Assembly: GCF_905196875.1 (NCBI RefSeq)
Contig: NZ_CAJJWO010000024.1
Span: 1-64,000, forward strand
Direction: 5' to 3'
DNA length: 64,000 nt
Source: an uncultured Parabacteroides sp.
GTDB lineage: Bacteria > Bacteroidota > Bacteroidia > Bacteroidales > Tannerellaceae
The notes under the pieces are model-generated. The model was not told where the DNA came from, did not search any database, and saw only the letters and a list, made by a program, of their open reading frames with translations. Positions 41,037 through 51,200 of this stretch are shown piece after piece (position 1 is the stretch's first letter; each line of letters starts with the position of its first letter). Both the position numbers and the translations under genes were made by a program.

Positions 41037-42155
41037 ATGATAAGAATATTAAGTTTGGTTCTACTTCTGGTGTCATATACTGGTATGAAGTCTCAGGAGA
41101 TTGTACCCGGTGAAAGATGGCCGGATGATAAAAACATTCATGTAAATGCGCACGGCGGCGGTATGTTGTATGCCGACGGAACCTATTATTGGTTCGGCGA
41201 GTTTAAAAGCGATACGACCAGTGTGGCGCTGGATGGTGTAACCTGCTATTCTTCCCGCGACCTGGTTCACTGGAAGAATGAAGGGATTGCCATGCCTGTT
41301 ATGCCGGAAGAGTCTTATAGTGATATTGAAAGAGGTTGTATATTGGAACGTCCGAAGGTCGTCTTTAATAAAAAGACTGATAAATATGTAATGTGGTTTC
41401 ATCTGGAACTGAAAGGGAAAGGGTATGCTGCCGCTCGCGTCGGTGTGGCTGTGAGCGATCAGGTGACAGGTCCTTACCGTTTCGTCCATTCCTATCGTCC
41501 CTGTGCCGGATTCTGGCCGGAGAATATGCCGGAAGAATATCGTACTCAGAATGTCAAGGCTGATGATTTCTCCGAATGGTGGACACCCGAATGGAAAAAG
41601 GCAGTGGATGAAGGTCTGTTTGTCCGCCGCGACATGGAAGGCGGCCAGATGTCGCGCGACATGACCATCTATGTGGATGACGACGGAAAAGCCTATCATA
41701 TTTACTCTTCGGAAGAGAACCTGACCTTGCAGATCGCCGAACTGACCGATGATTACCAGAGCCATACCGGACGATATGTCCGTATATTCCCCGGCGGCCA
41801 TAACGAGGCTCCGGCCATCTTGAAGAAAGATGGAACCTACTTTATGATCACTTCCGGCTGCACGGGTTGGGATCCGAATGAAGCCCGTATGTTCTCCGCT
41901 TCTTCCATCTGGGGCCCGTGGACGCAACATCCAAACCCTTGCCGTGGAGACGATGCGGCCCTCACTTTCCATTCGCAGAGCACTTTTATCTTCCCCGTAG
42001 CCGGTAAAAAAGACGCTTTCATCTTTATGGCCGATCGCTGGACACCGAAGTATCCGTCCGATGCCCGTTACATCTGGCTTCCGATCCAGTTTGAGAACGG
42101 CTTGCCGGTGTTGAAGTGGATGGATAGATGGAACCTGGATTATTTTGCAGATTGA
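41037..42155 (+). CDS. GH43 enzyme, probable subfamily 24 exo-beta-1,3-galactanase
   Basis: The 372-residue protein has a signal peptide (cleavage near MKSQ) and a five-blade propeller. Family features are VNAHGGGMLYADGTYYWFGE, ERPKV (E104), SRDMTIYVDDDGKAYHIYSSEENLTL-type strands, the general acid in HNEAPAI (E257) and FHSQSTF (Q314). The aspartate base of ordinary GH43 enzymes is absent, as in subfamily 24, where a glutamine is proposed to act instead. Such enzymes release galactose from the beta-1,3-galactan backbone of arabinogalactan. That gives the HTCS locus a probable type II arabinogalactan substrate. The subfamily call is from pattern recognition. It is 116 bp after susD. Confidence 0.8.
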   Translation: MIRILSLVLLLVSYTGMKSQEIVPGERWPDDKNIHVNAHGGGMLYADGTYYWFGEFKSDTTSVALDGVTCYSSRDLVHWKNEGIAMPVMPEESYSDIERGCILERPKVVFNKKTDKYVMWFHLELKGKGYAAARVGVAVSDQVTGPYRFVHSYRPCAGFWPENMPEEYRTQNVKADDFSEWWTPEWKKAVDEGLFVRRDMEGGQMSRDMTIYVDDDGKAYHIYSSEENLTLQIAELTDDYQSHTGRYVRIFPGGHNEAPAILKKDGTYFMITSGCTGWDPNEARMFSASSIWGPWTQHPNPCRGDDAALTFHSQSTFIFPVAGKKDAFIFMADRWTPKYPSDARYIWLPIQFENGLPVLKWMDRWNLDYFAD

Positions 42156-42188
42156 ATAAGTTAGAACGTTTAAAAATCAAAGCTTTAC

Positions 42189-42218
42189 TTTGTAGTGTTG
42201 CTTTTTTGTATATCTTTG
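42189..42218 (+). promoter_or_regulatory. Promoter of the second susC-susD pair
   Basis: TTTG (42189-42192), 18 bp, then TATCTTTG (42211-42218) match the consensus well. The start codon at 42249 is 30 bp downstream. This separates the pair from the HTCS operon. Confidence 0.7.
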
Positions 42219-42248
42219 TCGTTGTTGAGCGATAATTAAATAAGCAAT

Positions 42249-45200
42249 ATGTATTTTCTACGGAAACGGATAGTAGTGCTCTTACTATTGTTATTATCAG
42301 TATGTGCAAGAGGAGAGAATACTCCGACATTACCGATAACCGGTACGGTCGGAGTATTTCCTTTGGAAAGAAAGATCACAGGGCGGGTTGTAGATGCCGA
42401 AGGTAAACCATTACCGGGTACGAACGTTGTGGAGGAAGGTACGACGAACGGTGTCGTAACCGATGCGGAAGGAAACTACTCACTGTCTGTTGGGGGAGAA
42501 GAGTCTGTGTTGTCTTTTTCTTTCATCGGCTATAAAACAAGATCGATACCTGTTGGACAGCAACACTATATAGAGGTTGTGTTGGAAGAAGATATAATGT
42601 ATCTGGAAAATGTCGTTGTAACCGCTTTAGGTATAAAGAGAAAAGAAGCTTCGTTAACTTATTCTGTCGATCAGGTAAAAGGAGAGGAACTGAACCGAGT
42701 GAAAGACCCGAACATGATCAATACCCTTGCCGGGAAAATCGCAGGTGTACAGATAAACAAGACCTCTTCGGGATTGGGAGGTTCATCGAAAGTCCTGATG
42801 CGTGGCATTCGTTCGGTGGCCGGTAATAATCAACCTCTATATGTAATAGACGGAGTCCCTATCCTGAATTCGACCAATGAACAGGCTTATACTGCCATCG
42901 GTGGTACTGCCGATGCCGGAAACCGTGATGGAGGAGACGGCATCTCCAATTTGAATCCCGAAGATGTAGAAAGTATCAGTATTTTAAAAGGCTCTCCGGC
43001 TGCTGCTTTATATGGTAGCCAGGCCGCTAATGGCGTTATTCTTATAACTACCAAAAAAGGGAATCCGGATGTCCGTAAGATTTCATTTTCTACCAGTCTG
43101 ATGTTTGATAAAGCTTTTTGTTTGCCGGAGTTCCAGAATGAGTACGGGCCATCCGATGGTGTGGAAAGCTGGGGAGAAAAGTCGGATCTACCGGTATATG
43201 ACAACGTGAATGATTTCTTTAAAACAGGCCTTACTTCCATCTCTTCCTTTTCTGTTAGTGCAGGTAATAAGAAATATCAGACCTATTTTTCGTATGCAAA
43301 TACAACGGGGAAAGGAATTATCGAACATAACCATCTATCGAAACATAATATTTCATTCAGAGAAACCGCTTTTTTGTTTGATAATCGGTTGAAACTGGAT
43401 GGTAGTGCTTCATTGTTCAGACAAGTTACAAAGAACCGGAATCCCAGTGGTGGTTTTTATATGAATTCGTTGGTAGGACTTTATCGTTTTCCCAGAGGGA
43501 TGGATATTTCAGAATACAAAGATCGCTTTGAAGTCTGGAATTCTTCTCGGAATCTTTATGAGCAGAACTGGCATTCCGATACACAGGATTTCGAACAGAA
43601 TCCTTATTGGGTTATTAATCGTATCCAGAGCAAAGATGTACGTACCCGTACGATCATGTCACTGAATGCAGAATTGACAGTTACAGATTGGTTAAAGGTT
43701 CAGGCACGTGGAAGCGTCGATTATTTGTCGGATAAGGTACGGCAGAAGTTTTATGCTTCTACGGCTCCGGCCTTGTCCGGAAAGAACGGAAGATATATTG
43801 AGGCCGATTATCAGGAAACTTTATTGTATGGAGATATTATAGTTTCTTTTGAAAAGAAATTTGGACGATTTTCCGTGAATGGAGTAGTGGGAGGCAGCAT
43901 TAACGATAAGATGGTGAACTCTTTGCGTTATGACTCAAAGACAGCCTCCTTGAAATATGCCAATGTGTTTAATGTGGCGAATATTATTATGGATGGTTCG
44001 GCTTATATCGATCAGCAGATAGACGCTCACCGCCAACTGCAATCGGTATTTGCTACGGCTCAGGTAGGATACGGAGATATCTTTTTTGTAGATCTGACAG
44101 CCAGGAACGATTGGTCGAGTACATTGGCGTTTACTCCGAATGAGAAGAAAGGCTTTTTCTATCCTTCCGCCGGTGGAGCCTGGATGATGAGTAAGATGTT
44201 TCAGTTACCGGAGTTTATCTCTTTTGCTAAGTTGCGGGCTGTATGGAGCAAAGTCGGGAATGATATCCCCTTGTATATAACAAATCCCGTTTCGCATGTG
44301 GGAGCCGGTGGCGAGATAGAATATGCCGATGCCGCTCCGTTTGAGAATATGAAACCGGAAATGACCACATCTGTTGAATTGGGGACAGAGTGGCGTTTTC
44401 TACATGACCGGATCAGTTTTAGCGGTACTTATTATAAAACGAATACCCGTAACCAATTCTTTAAGCTTCCTGCTAAATCCGGAGATAAGTATGCTTATCG
44501 TTATGTCAATGCCGGAGATATTCAGAATACGGGCTGGGAGATCAGTATTTCTGCCTTACCCGTAGTCAATAAGGATTTTGAATGGAAATCGATATTGAAC
44601 TATGCGACCAACAAAAATAAAGTGATCCGGTTGCATGAGGAGTTGCCTGTTTTTATTTATGGGCCGAGAGGTTTCTCATCCAGCTATGCAATGAAGTTGA
44701 TGGAAGGCGGTTCGTTTGGAGATATTTACGGAAAGGCATTCCGCCGCGATAATAGCGGGCAGATCTTGTATGAAACAGAAGGTGATAAAAAAGGATTACC
44801 ACAGGTGGATGGTGAAGGCGACCTGATTAAAGTAGGTAATGCGAATCCTGTTTTTACGATGAACTGGAGCAATACGTTTACTTATAAAAACCTGTCTCTT
44901 TCTTTTTTGATTGATAGTCGTTTCGGTGGTGATGTACTATCGCAGACACAGGCTGATATGGATATGTTTGGAGTTACCGAAGTTACAGGTAATGCCCGTA
45001 ATGCCGGCTTTGTCTTGCTCGAAGGACATCGGATCGAGGATGTGAAAAGTTTTTATAAAAATGTAGTGGGAGGACGTACGGGAGTGACCGAGTATTATAT
45101 GTATGATGCGACCAATATCCGTTTGCGCGAATGTTCGCTCGGATATACTTTACCTGAAAAATGGTTGAAAGCAACAAAAGCGATCAAACAAGTAAACTTG

Positions 45201-45353
45201 TCCTTTACAGCTCGCAATCTCTTTTTTATTTATAAGAAAGCCCCTTTCGATCCGGATCTGATCCTTTCTACCGGAAATGATAACCAGGGAATAGAAGTGT
45301 ATGGTCTGCCGACGACCAGGAGCTTTGGATTCAATATAAAATGTGATATTTAA
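42249..45353 (+). CDS. SusC-family TonB-dependent transporter
   Basis: The 1034-residue transporter has a signal peptide (RKRIVVLLLLLLSVCARG), a carboxypeptidase-regulatory-like domain (GRVVDAEGKPLPGTNVVEEGTT-type), the linker LENVVVTALG, a plug (QPLYVIDGVPILN, AAALYGSQAANGVILITTKKG) and a barrel ending SFGFNIKCDI. It resembles the leftward SusC at 1959 in partner type, since both pair with SusD-like 2 lipoproteins. A strong own promoter lies upstream. Its SusD follows after 9 bp. No enzyme is attached, so its cargo may belong to either flanking locus or be unrelated. Confidence 0.94.
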   Translation: MYFLRKRIVVLLLLLLSVCARGENTPTLPITGTVGVFPLERKITGRVVDAEGKPLPGTNVVEEGTTNGVVTDAEGNYSLSVGGEESVLSFSFIGYKTRSIPVGQQHYIEVVLEEDIMYLENVVVTALGIKRKEASLTYSVDQVKGEELNRVKDPNMINTLAGKIAGVQINKTSSGLGGSSKVLMRGIRSVAGNNQPLYVIDGVPILNSTNEQAYTAIGGTADAGNRDGGDGISNLNPEDVESISILKGSPAAALYGSQAANGVILITTKKGNPDVRKISFSTSLMFDKAFCLPEFQNEYGPSDGVESWGEKSDLPVYDNVNDFFKTGLTSISSFSVSAGNKKYQTYFSYANTTGKGIIEHNHLSKHNISFRETAFLFDNRLKLDGSASLFRQVTKNRNPSGGFYMNSLVGLYRFPRGMDISEYKDRFEVWNSSRNLYEQNWHSDTQDFEQNPYWVINRIQSKDVRTRTIMSLNAELTVTDWLKVQARGSVDYLSDKVRQKFYASTAPALSGKNGRYIEADYQETLLYGDIIVSFEKKFGRFSVNGVVGGSINDKMVNSLRYDSKTASLKYANVFNVANIIMDGSAYIDQQIDAHRQLQSVFATAQVGYGDIFFVDLTARNDWSSTLAFTPNEKKGFFYPSAGGAWMMSKMFQLPEFISFAKLRAVWSKVGNDIPLYITNPVSHVGAGGEIEYADAAPFENMKPEMTTSVELGTEWRFLHDRISFSGTYYKTNTRNQFFKLPAKSGDKYAYRYVNAGDIQNTGWEISISALPVVNKDFEWKSILNYATNKNKVIRLHEELPVFIYGPRGFSSSYAMKLMEGGSFGDIYGKAFRRDNSGQILYETEGDKKGLPQVDGEGDLIKVGNANPVFTMNWSNTFTYKNLSLSFLIDSRFGGDVLSQTQADMDMFGVTEVTGNARNAGFVLLEGHRIEDVKSFYKNVVGGRTGVTEYYMYDATNIRLRECSLGYTLPEKWLKATKAIKQVNLSFTARNLFFIYKKAPFDPDLILSTGNDNQGIEVYGLPTTRSFGFNIKCDI

Positions 45354-45362
45354 TATCGGAGT

Positions 45363-46970
45363 ATGCAGATGACACACCGTAAGATAGCAGTGTTGCTTTT
45401 TATCCTTTTTCCGCTTTTATTATCTTGTACCAAACATTTCCAGGATATAAATACGGACCAGTCCGGAATAACGGATGAAGATATGGCAGTCGACTTCAAT
45501 AACCTGGGGATTCCGTTAGGTATCATTCAGCAGGGTATTTATTTCAATTATGATTTCGGTAAAGGGAAGAACTGGCCTTATCAGCTTATGCAGAACCTAA
45601 ATGCAGATATGTTCAGTGGTTATATGCATGATTATAAACCCCATAACGGAGGAAGTAGCAATTCCGACTATAACCTGCAGGAAGGTTGGAACGGTACGAA
45701 CTGGGGATATACATATGCCTATATCCTTCCGCAAATAGATAAACTGGAAGACTCTACGCAGATTAATTATCCCGGAGTTTATGCAATAACCAAGATATTA
45801 AAAGTGGAGATCATGCATCGGATATCCGACGTTTACGGACCGATTATATATACCATGTTTGGAAATGAAGAGGGTCTCTATTTAGCCGATACGCAGAAGG
45901 AGGCCTATTATGCCTTTTTTCAGGATCTGGATACCGCCTCTGATCTGATAAATGTCTTTCTTCAGACAAAAAAACAAATACCGGATATTTCTGCTTTCGA
46001 TATATTACTGGATGGCAATTATACCTCCTGGCTGAAGTTTGCCAACTCGTTACGAATGCGTTTGGCAATACGTATAGCGATGGCAGATCCTGAAAAGGCA
46101 CGTAGTGAGTTCCTGAAAGCGTTCAATGATCCTTATGGTGTTTTTGAAACGGCGAAAGACCGACTGGTTGTTTCAACGAAAAATGGATATCAAAATCCTT
46201 TGGGAGAAATTAACCGGGTATGGAATGAAGTATATATGAATGCCTCTATGGAATCTATTCTGAATGGATATGAAGATCCTCGGAGGGAGTTCTTTTTCGA
46301 GCCTTGTACTGGTGGTGTTAATGATTTTGAACCTCATAATATCTATAAAGGGATACGCCAGGGTACCTGTTTCTCTCATTTACTTTATGCTTCCCATTCG
46401 AAAATATATGTGGAGCAGTCAACTGAGCCTATATTGATGACTGCTGCCGAAGTTTGGTTCTTACGTGCTGAAGCCGCATTAAGGGGATGGACTACGGAAA
46501 GCGTTGAATATAATTATCGTCAGGGTGTTACTGCTTCGTTTGTCCAATGGGGGGCAAATGGCGTGGAAGATTATCTTCAATCCGATCGTATAGGAGCAGA
46601 TTATGTGGATGCTTTCGATAGCTCCAATAATATCAAAGCCCGTTGTCTGGTTTCTCCTGAATGGCTCGAATCAGCTTCAAATGAAATAAAACTTGAAAAG
46701 ATCATTACACAGAAATGGCTGGCTCTTTTTCCCGAAGGTTGTGAGGCCTGGGCTGAACAGAGGCGTACCGGTTACCCGAGGCTTTTCCCTGTCAAAATAA
46801 ATAATAGTAAAGACGGTTGTATCGATACGGAGACTATGATCCGGCGTTTAAATTTCCCTGCTGATATCATTGACACGGATGTTGTACTGTATAATTCGTT
46901 GGTAACGGCTTTGGACGGACCGGATAATGCCGGAACAAGGTTATGGTGGGATAAGAGATATAACTTTTAA
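45363..46970 (+). CDS. SusD-like 2 family outer-membrane lipoprotein
   Basis: The 535-residue lipoprotein has the signal MTHRKIAVLLFILFPLLLSC (ATGs at 45363 and 45369 both possible). The helical-repeat core fits SusD-like 2: WNGTNWGYTYAYILPQIDKL, ITKILKVEIMHRISDVYGPIIY, SWLKFANSLRMRLAIRIA and EVWFLRAEAALRGW. It ends with a C-terminal KWLALFPEGCEAWAEQRRTGYP segment. It should bind the ligand of the SusC pore encoded 9 bp upstream. The next gene, fecR, starts 104 bp downstream across a short palindrome. Confidence 0.92.
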   Translation: MQMTHRKIAVLLFILFPLLLSCTKHFQDINTDQSGITDEDMAVDFNNLGIPLGIIQQGIYFNYDFGKGKNWPYQLMQNLNADMFSGYMHDYKPHNGGSSNSDYNLQEGWNGTNWGYTYAYILPQIDKLEDSTQINYPGVYAITKILKVEIMHRISDVYGPIIYTMFGNEEGLYLADTQKEAYYAFFQDLDTASDLINVFLQTKKQIPDISAFDILLDGNYTSWLKFANSLRMRLAIRIAMADPEKARSEFLKAFNDPYGVFETAKDRLVVSTKNGYQNPLGEINRVWNEVYMNASMESILNGYEDPRREFFFEPCTGGVNDFEPHNIYKGIRQGTCFSHLLYASHSKIYVEQSTEPILMTAAEVWFLRAEAALRGWTTESVEYNYRQGVTASFVQWGANGVEDYLQSDRIGADYVDAFDSSNNIKARCLVSPEWLESASNEIKLEKIITQKWLALFPEGCEAWAEQRRTGYPRLFPVKINNSKDGCIDTETMIRRLNFPADIIDTDVVLYNSLVTALDGPDNAGTRLWWDKRYNF

Positions 46971-46981
46971 GATATTAATAT

Positions 46982-46999
46982 GTGTTAAATATATAACAC
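46982..46999. promoter_or_regulatory. Palindrome before the FecR gene
   Basis: gtgtta (46982-46987) and taacac (46994-46999) flank an AT-only centre. It is 75 bp before the fecR start and lacks a T run, so an operator is more likely than a terminator. No clear promoter was found nearby. Confidence 0.35.
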
Positions 47000-47074
47000 T
47001 TACCCCCAGATAAGAAAGTATTGTGTGTATCCTTTATAAACGGACTGGAAAACGGTCGTCTAATAAAGATATAT

Positions 47075-48094
47075 ATGCAAGACACAATCATCATATTACT
47101 CCTGCAGAAATACATAAAGAACCAATGTTCGGAGCAGGAATTGCACGCATTGCTTCACTGGTTGAAGTCGCCGGATAATCATGCTGAGCTTGATCTGGTG
47201 GTTAAGCCTTTGTGGGAGACCATCGATAAAAACATGTCCCGACCGGAAGGTGAAAAGGAAAAAGAATTGCATGAAGAGGTTTCTTTACTTTTATCTGGAG
47301 TAAAAAGAAAGGATAGGAAAATCTCTAACCCCATAGTTAGAGATAAAAACCGTTTAAACGGTTTTTATCGTATTGCTGCTATATTGATCCTGGCATTCAG
47401 TGTAACATTCGGATTAGTGAAAGTACTCGACCGTCCGTCTCCGCAGCTTACTTACACGGAAAAGGTTTCCAATAAAGGAGAAAAGAAAAATATAGTGTTG
47501 TCTGATGGCACAAAAATTATCCTTAACTCCGATACCAGGTTACGCATCCCTGCCGACTTCAATAAGGAAGAACGTGTTCTGGAAATGGAAGGAGAAGGCT
47601 TTTTTGATGTGGCTCCTAATCCGGATAAACCCTTCATCATAAAGAGTGGAGAAACCCGGGTCAGGGTGCTGGGAACTTCCTTCGATTTTAAATCATACAA
47701 AGAAGATGATTTTATAAAACTGACCGTATCGACCGGTAAGGTTCGTGTTAATGTAGACGATCAGGATCTTCAGTTGTCCGTATCTCCCAACGAACATCTT
47801 TCCGTCAATAAGATAGATGGTAATGTCAGTAAGGAAACCATTCAGGAAAACAACTATATCAAATGGATACAGGGTTCTTTGTACTTCAACAAAGAACCGA
47901 TCCGGGAGGTAATAAAAACTATCAACCGCACATACAACCGCAAAGTGATCCTGCAATGTAAGAATCGCGATTATAAGATTACCGGGACACACGATAATAA
48001 AAGTATAGAAGCGGTTATCGAAGCCATTTGCTTTACTACCGGTCTCCACAGCCGTCAGGAAGGAGATAATATAATTATATATGATAAACTTTAA
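47075..48094 (+). CDS. FecR-family anti-sigma factor
   Basis: This is a membrane-spanning anti-sigma regulator of about 339 residues from the ATG at 47075; the frame extends upstream only from a TTG. The N-terminal cytoplasmic part (1-95) should hold an ECF sigma factor. A membrane segment follows (about 102-122, YRIAAILILAFSVTFGLVKVL), then the periplasmic FecR domain (about 150-245: NIVLSDGTKIILNSDTRLRIP, VLGTSFDFKSY, VSTGKVRV) and a C-terminal DUF4974 domain (about 265-335) that contacts the transporter's STN domain. It is 190 bp before an STN-bearing SusC, the expected signalling partner. Unusually, no sigma gene sits beside it; the nearest is at 58347 on the other strand. Confidence 0.93.
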   Translation: MQDTIIILLLQKYIKNQCSEQELHALLHWLKSPDNHAELDLVVKPLWETIDKNMSRPEGEKEKELHEEVSLLLSGVKRKDRKISNPIVRDKNRLNGFYRIAAILILAFSVTFGLVKVLDRPSPQLTYTEKVSNKGEKKNIVLSDGTKIILNSDTRLRIPADFNKEERVLEMEGEGFFDVAPNPDKPFIIKSGETRVRVLGTSFDFKSYKEDDFIKLTVSTGKVRVNVDDQDLQLSVSPNEHLSVNKIDGNVSKETIQENNYIKWIQGSLYFNKEPIREVIKTINRTYNRKVILQCKNRDYKITGTHDNKSIEAVIEAICFTTGLHSRQEGDNIIIYDKL

Positions 48095-48154
48095 GTCGAA
48101 CCTATTTAATGAGAATGCCTATGTAGAATATCAGGAAACAACGTATTAAAAAAA

Positions 48155-48178
48155 GCAGCAGTGCTGTCACACCGCTGC
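48155..48178 (+). other. GC-rich hairpin between fecR and the STN susC
   Basis: gcagcagtg (48155-48163) pairs with caccgctgc (48170-48178) with one mismatch around ctgtca. No T run follows, so it is more likely an RNA-stability or attenuation element than a terminator. Confidence 0.4.
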
Positions 48179-48284
48179 CTTCATTAATTTTCAGCAGAAA
48201 CCTTTAAAACAGTATTGAGCCACTGGGTTGTAAGGATTTTCTGCCTGTCTTAACAAACATCATTCATTAAAACATTACAAATGT

Positions 48285-51200
48285 ATGAATTATAATCTAA
48301 TATTAAACAAGACTGTTATGCGAACTTCGTTAACCGTATGCGCTATTGCTTTATCTTCCCAGTTGCTTTGTGCGGAGGGCGTTTGGGGGCAGAGTCTTAA
48401 AGAAAACAATATCACTTATGTCGTGAAGCAAACTTCTGTGAGCGATGTATTTGAACAACTGAGTAAAATCACTGGTTTTAATTTCTTTTATGACGAATCA
48501 GTACTGAAAGACTTGAAAAATGTCAATGTACAGATTAAGAATGGTTCTATAGATGCTATTTTAAATGAATTATCACAACAAACCGGATTGTATTTTAAGA
48601 AGATAAATAATACGATTTCAGTGAGCCGGAGCCGTATTGTTTCTTTTGAACCACAGACAATTCAGCAAAATAAGAAACTCACAGGTATTATCCGTGATAA
48701 TAACGGAGAACCTATTATCGGGGCAAATGTAGTTGTGAAGGGAACAACTAATGGTACCATAACGGGAGTGGACGGAGATTTTTCTCTGGATGTGCCGGGT
48801 ACTGGAACATTACTTATATCCTATATCGGTTACTTAAGTAAAGAGATAGCGATCGGAACAGAAAGCAGGATTGATATCACTTTATCTGAGGATACACAAA
48901 AGCTGGACGAAATTGTAGTAGTGGGTTACGGTGTGGTTCGTAAAAGCGATTTGACTGGATCGGTTGGTACTGTGAAAGGAGCAGCAATTGAGAGCATGCC
49001 GGTATCTCGTATCGATCAAGCTTTGCAGGGACGTGTCAGTGGTATGCAAATAACATCAGCAAACGGTTCTCCTGGTGCTAGTACAACAATTCGCATTCGT
49101 GGTGGTAATTCTATTAATGCAGGTAATGAGCCTTTATATGTTATCGATGGTATTATTGGAGGAGGCGATTTAAGTACGATAAATCCGGCGGATATTGCTT
49201 CTATTGAAGTACTGAAAGATGCGTCATCTACAGCTATATATGGATCTCGTGGTGCAAACGGTGTAATTTTAATTACTACCAAGAGAGGAGATGGAGCAGA
49301 AGGGTTGAAGTTGACTTATAGTGGATATTATGGATTACAGACACCAGTTAAAAAGCTGGATCTTCTGAATGGGCAGGAAGCTGCAGTTTTTCAGAATGAA
49401 TATGCTGAATATTATGGTCGTCCACATCCGTTTAAAGATCCTTCTCAAGTGAATAATACCAATTGGCAGGACCAGATGTTTCGTTCGTCTGCTCCGATCA
49501 CCGACCATAATTTGAGTTTATCCAAGTCAATGAAGGATGGTAATTATTATTTGTCAATGAACTATTTCAACCAGGAAGGTATTATGTATGAGTCTGGTTT
49601 TGAGCGTTACCAAATACGCTTCAATGTCGATCAGAAAATAGGAAAAGCATTCCAGTTGGGAGCTACATTAACTGCTTCTATGACGAATCGGGATAATCCG
49701 TTTGTCGGTGGACACGATTTACTACCTACTGCACCGATATACAATGAAGATGGATCTTATTTCGATGTTAATCAAATCAGTGGTAATGTTTATAATAGTC
49801 CGGTTGCCCAGCGTGAATACATTCAGGATAAAACAAGAAAATTTAGAGGGTTGGGGAATGTCTATGCACAATTGACGCTCTTTAAGAATCTGGTATTAAA
49901 GTCTTCTTTCGGTTTCGATATAAGTCATAGCAAACAGAATCGGTATGAATCGGTAAATCTGCCAACTCGTGTTTTTAACAAAACTGGTGGTTACGCAAAG
50001 GTTCGTACTGAGTTTCCTATTACTTATCAGAATGAAAATACGATCAGTTACAATATTACATTAGGTGATCATTTTATTTCTGCATTAGGTGGTTTCACTT
50101 GGCAGAAGTATCAATACGAATTCTTGGAAGGTTCAGCAAGTGGTTTTAAAAATGATGTAAGTTTATATCATGCAATGGAAACCGGTGATCCCGTAACACG
50201 TGATATTCAGACAGGCGAAAAGGAATGGGGATTGGTCTCTTATCTGTTTAGAGCAAATTACACGTATAAGAGTAGATATATGTTGACTGTGTCTGGTCGT
50301 CAGGATGGTTCTTCCCGACTTTCGGAAGGTAATAAATGGGCCTTTTTCCCTTCTGTTGCATTCGCATGGAGAGCATCGGAAGAAGAGTTCATTAAATCTC
50401 TTAGTTTGTTTTCAAACCTGAAATTAAGAGCTTCTTACGGTACTTCCGGTAGCCAGGCTATCGATCCGTATTCAGTGATTGATAAATTGAAAAGTGGTTC
50501 TACTGTGATAGGCGGACAAGAAGTTATTTCGTTTGCCCCAGAAAGTTCTGCAAATAAGAATCTGGGTTGGGAGAAAACAAAACAAGTGGATGTAGGTTTG
50601 GATGCCGGTTTTTTGGAAGGGCGTTTAGGCTTGGAGATCGATTATTATTATAAAAAGACAACCGACTTGCTTCTTAAGAGGGAGTTACCATACCAAACAG
50701 GTTTTGAATCTATACTTGAAAATGTCGGTGCTGTAAGAAATCAGGGATTTGAGATTTCAGTGAATTCTGTTAATATCGATAAGAAGGACTTTAAATGGTC
50801 TACAAATCTCTCAATTTCAGCAAACAGAAATAAGATACTGGATCTTGGAGGAAAGGACTTCATTGAAAATGGAAGGGGATCTCGATTAATCGTCGGTGAA
50901 CCGATGGGAACTTTCTTTGGTGTAAAGTATTTGGGAACATGGAAAGAGAATGAGATTGCCGAAGATTCCAAACATAAGCCAGGTGATCCTAAACTGGAGG
51001 ATCTGAATGATGATGATATTATTAATATACATGATGGACAGATCATAGGAAATGCTGAACCTAAATTTTATGGAGGTTTTGGTAATGATTTTACTTTCAA
51101 ACGTTTTACATTCGGTTTGTTCTTTGACTTCAGTTATGGCAATGATGTGTACGACTTATCGGGAAGAGGTATGGATACTGGATTTAATGGGAATGTTTAT

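Noticed and set aside
41073..41972. A 299-codon minus-strand frame inside the GH43 gene.
   Set aside because: It is antisense to a clear glycosidase gene, with no signal, domain or promoter of its own.
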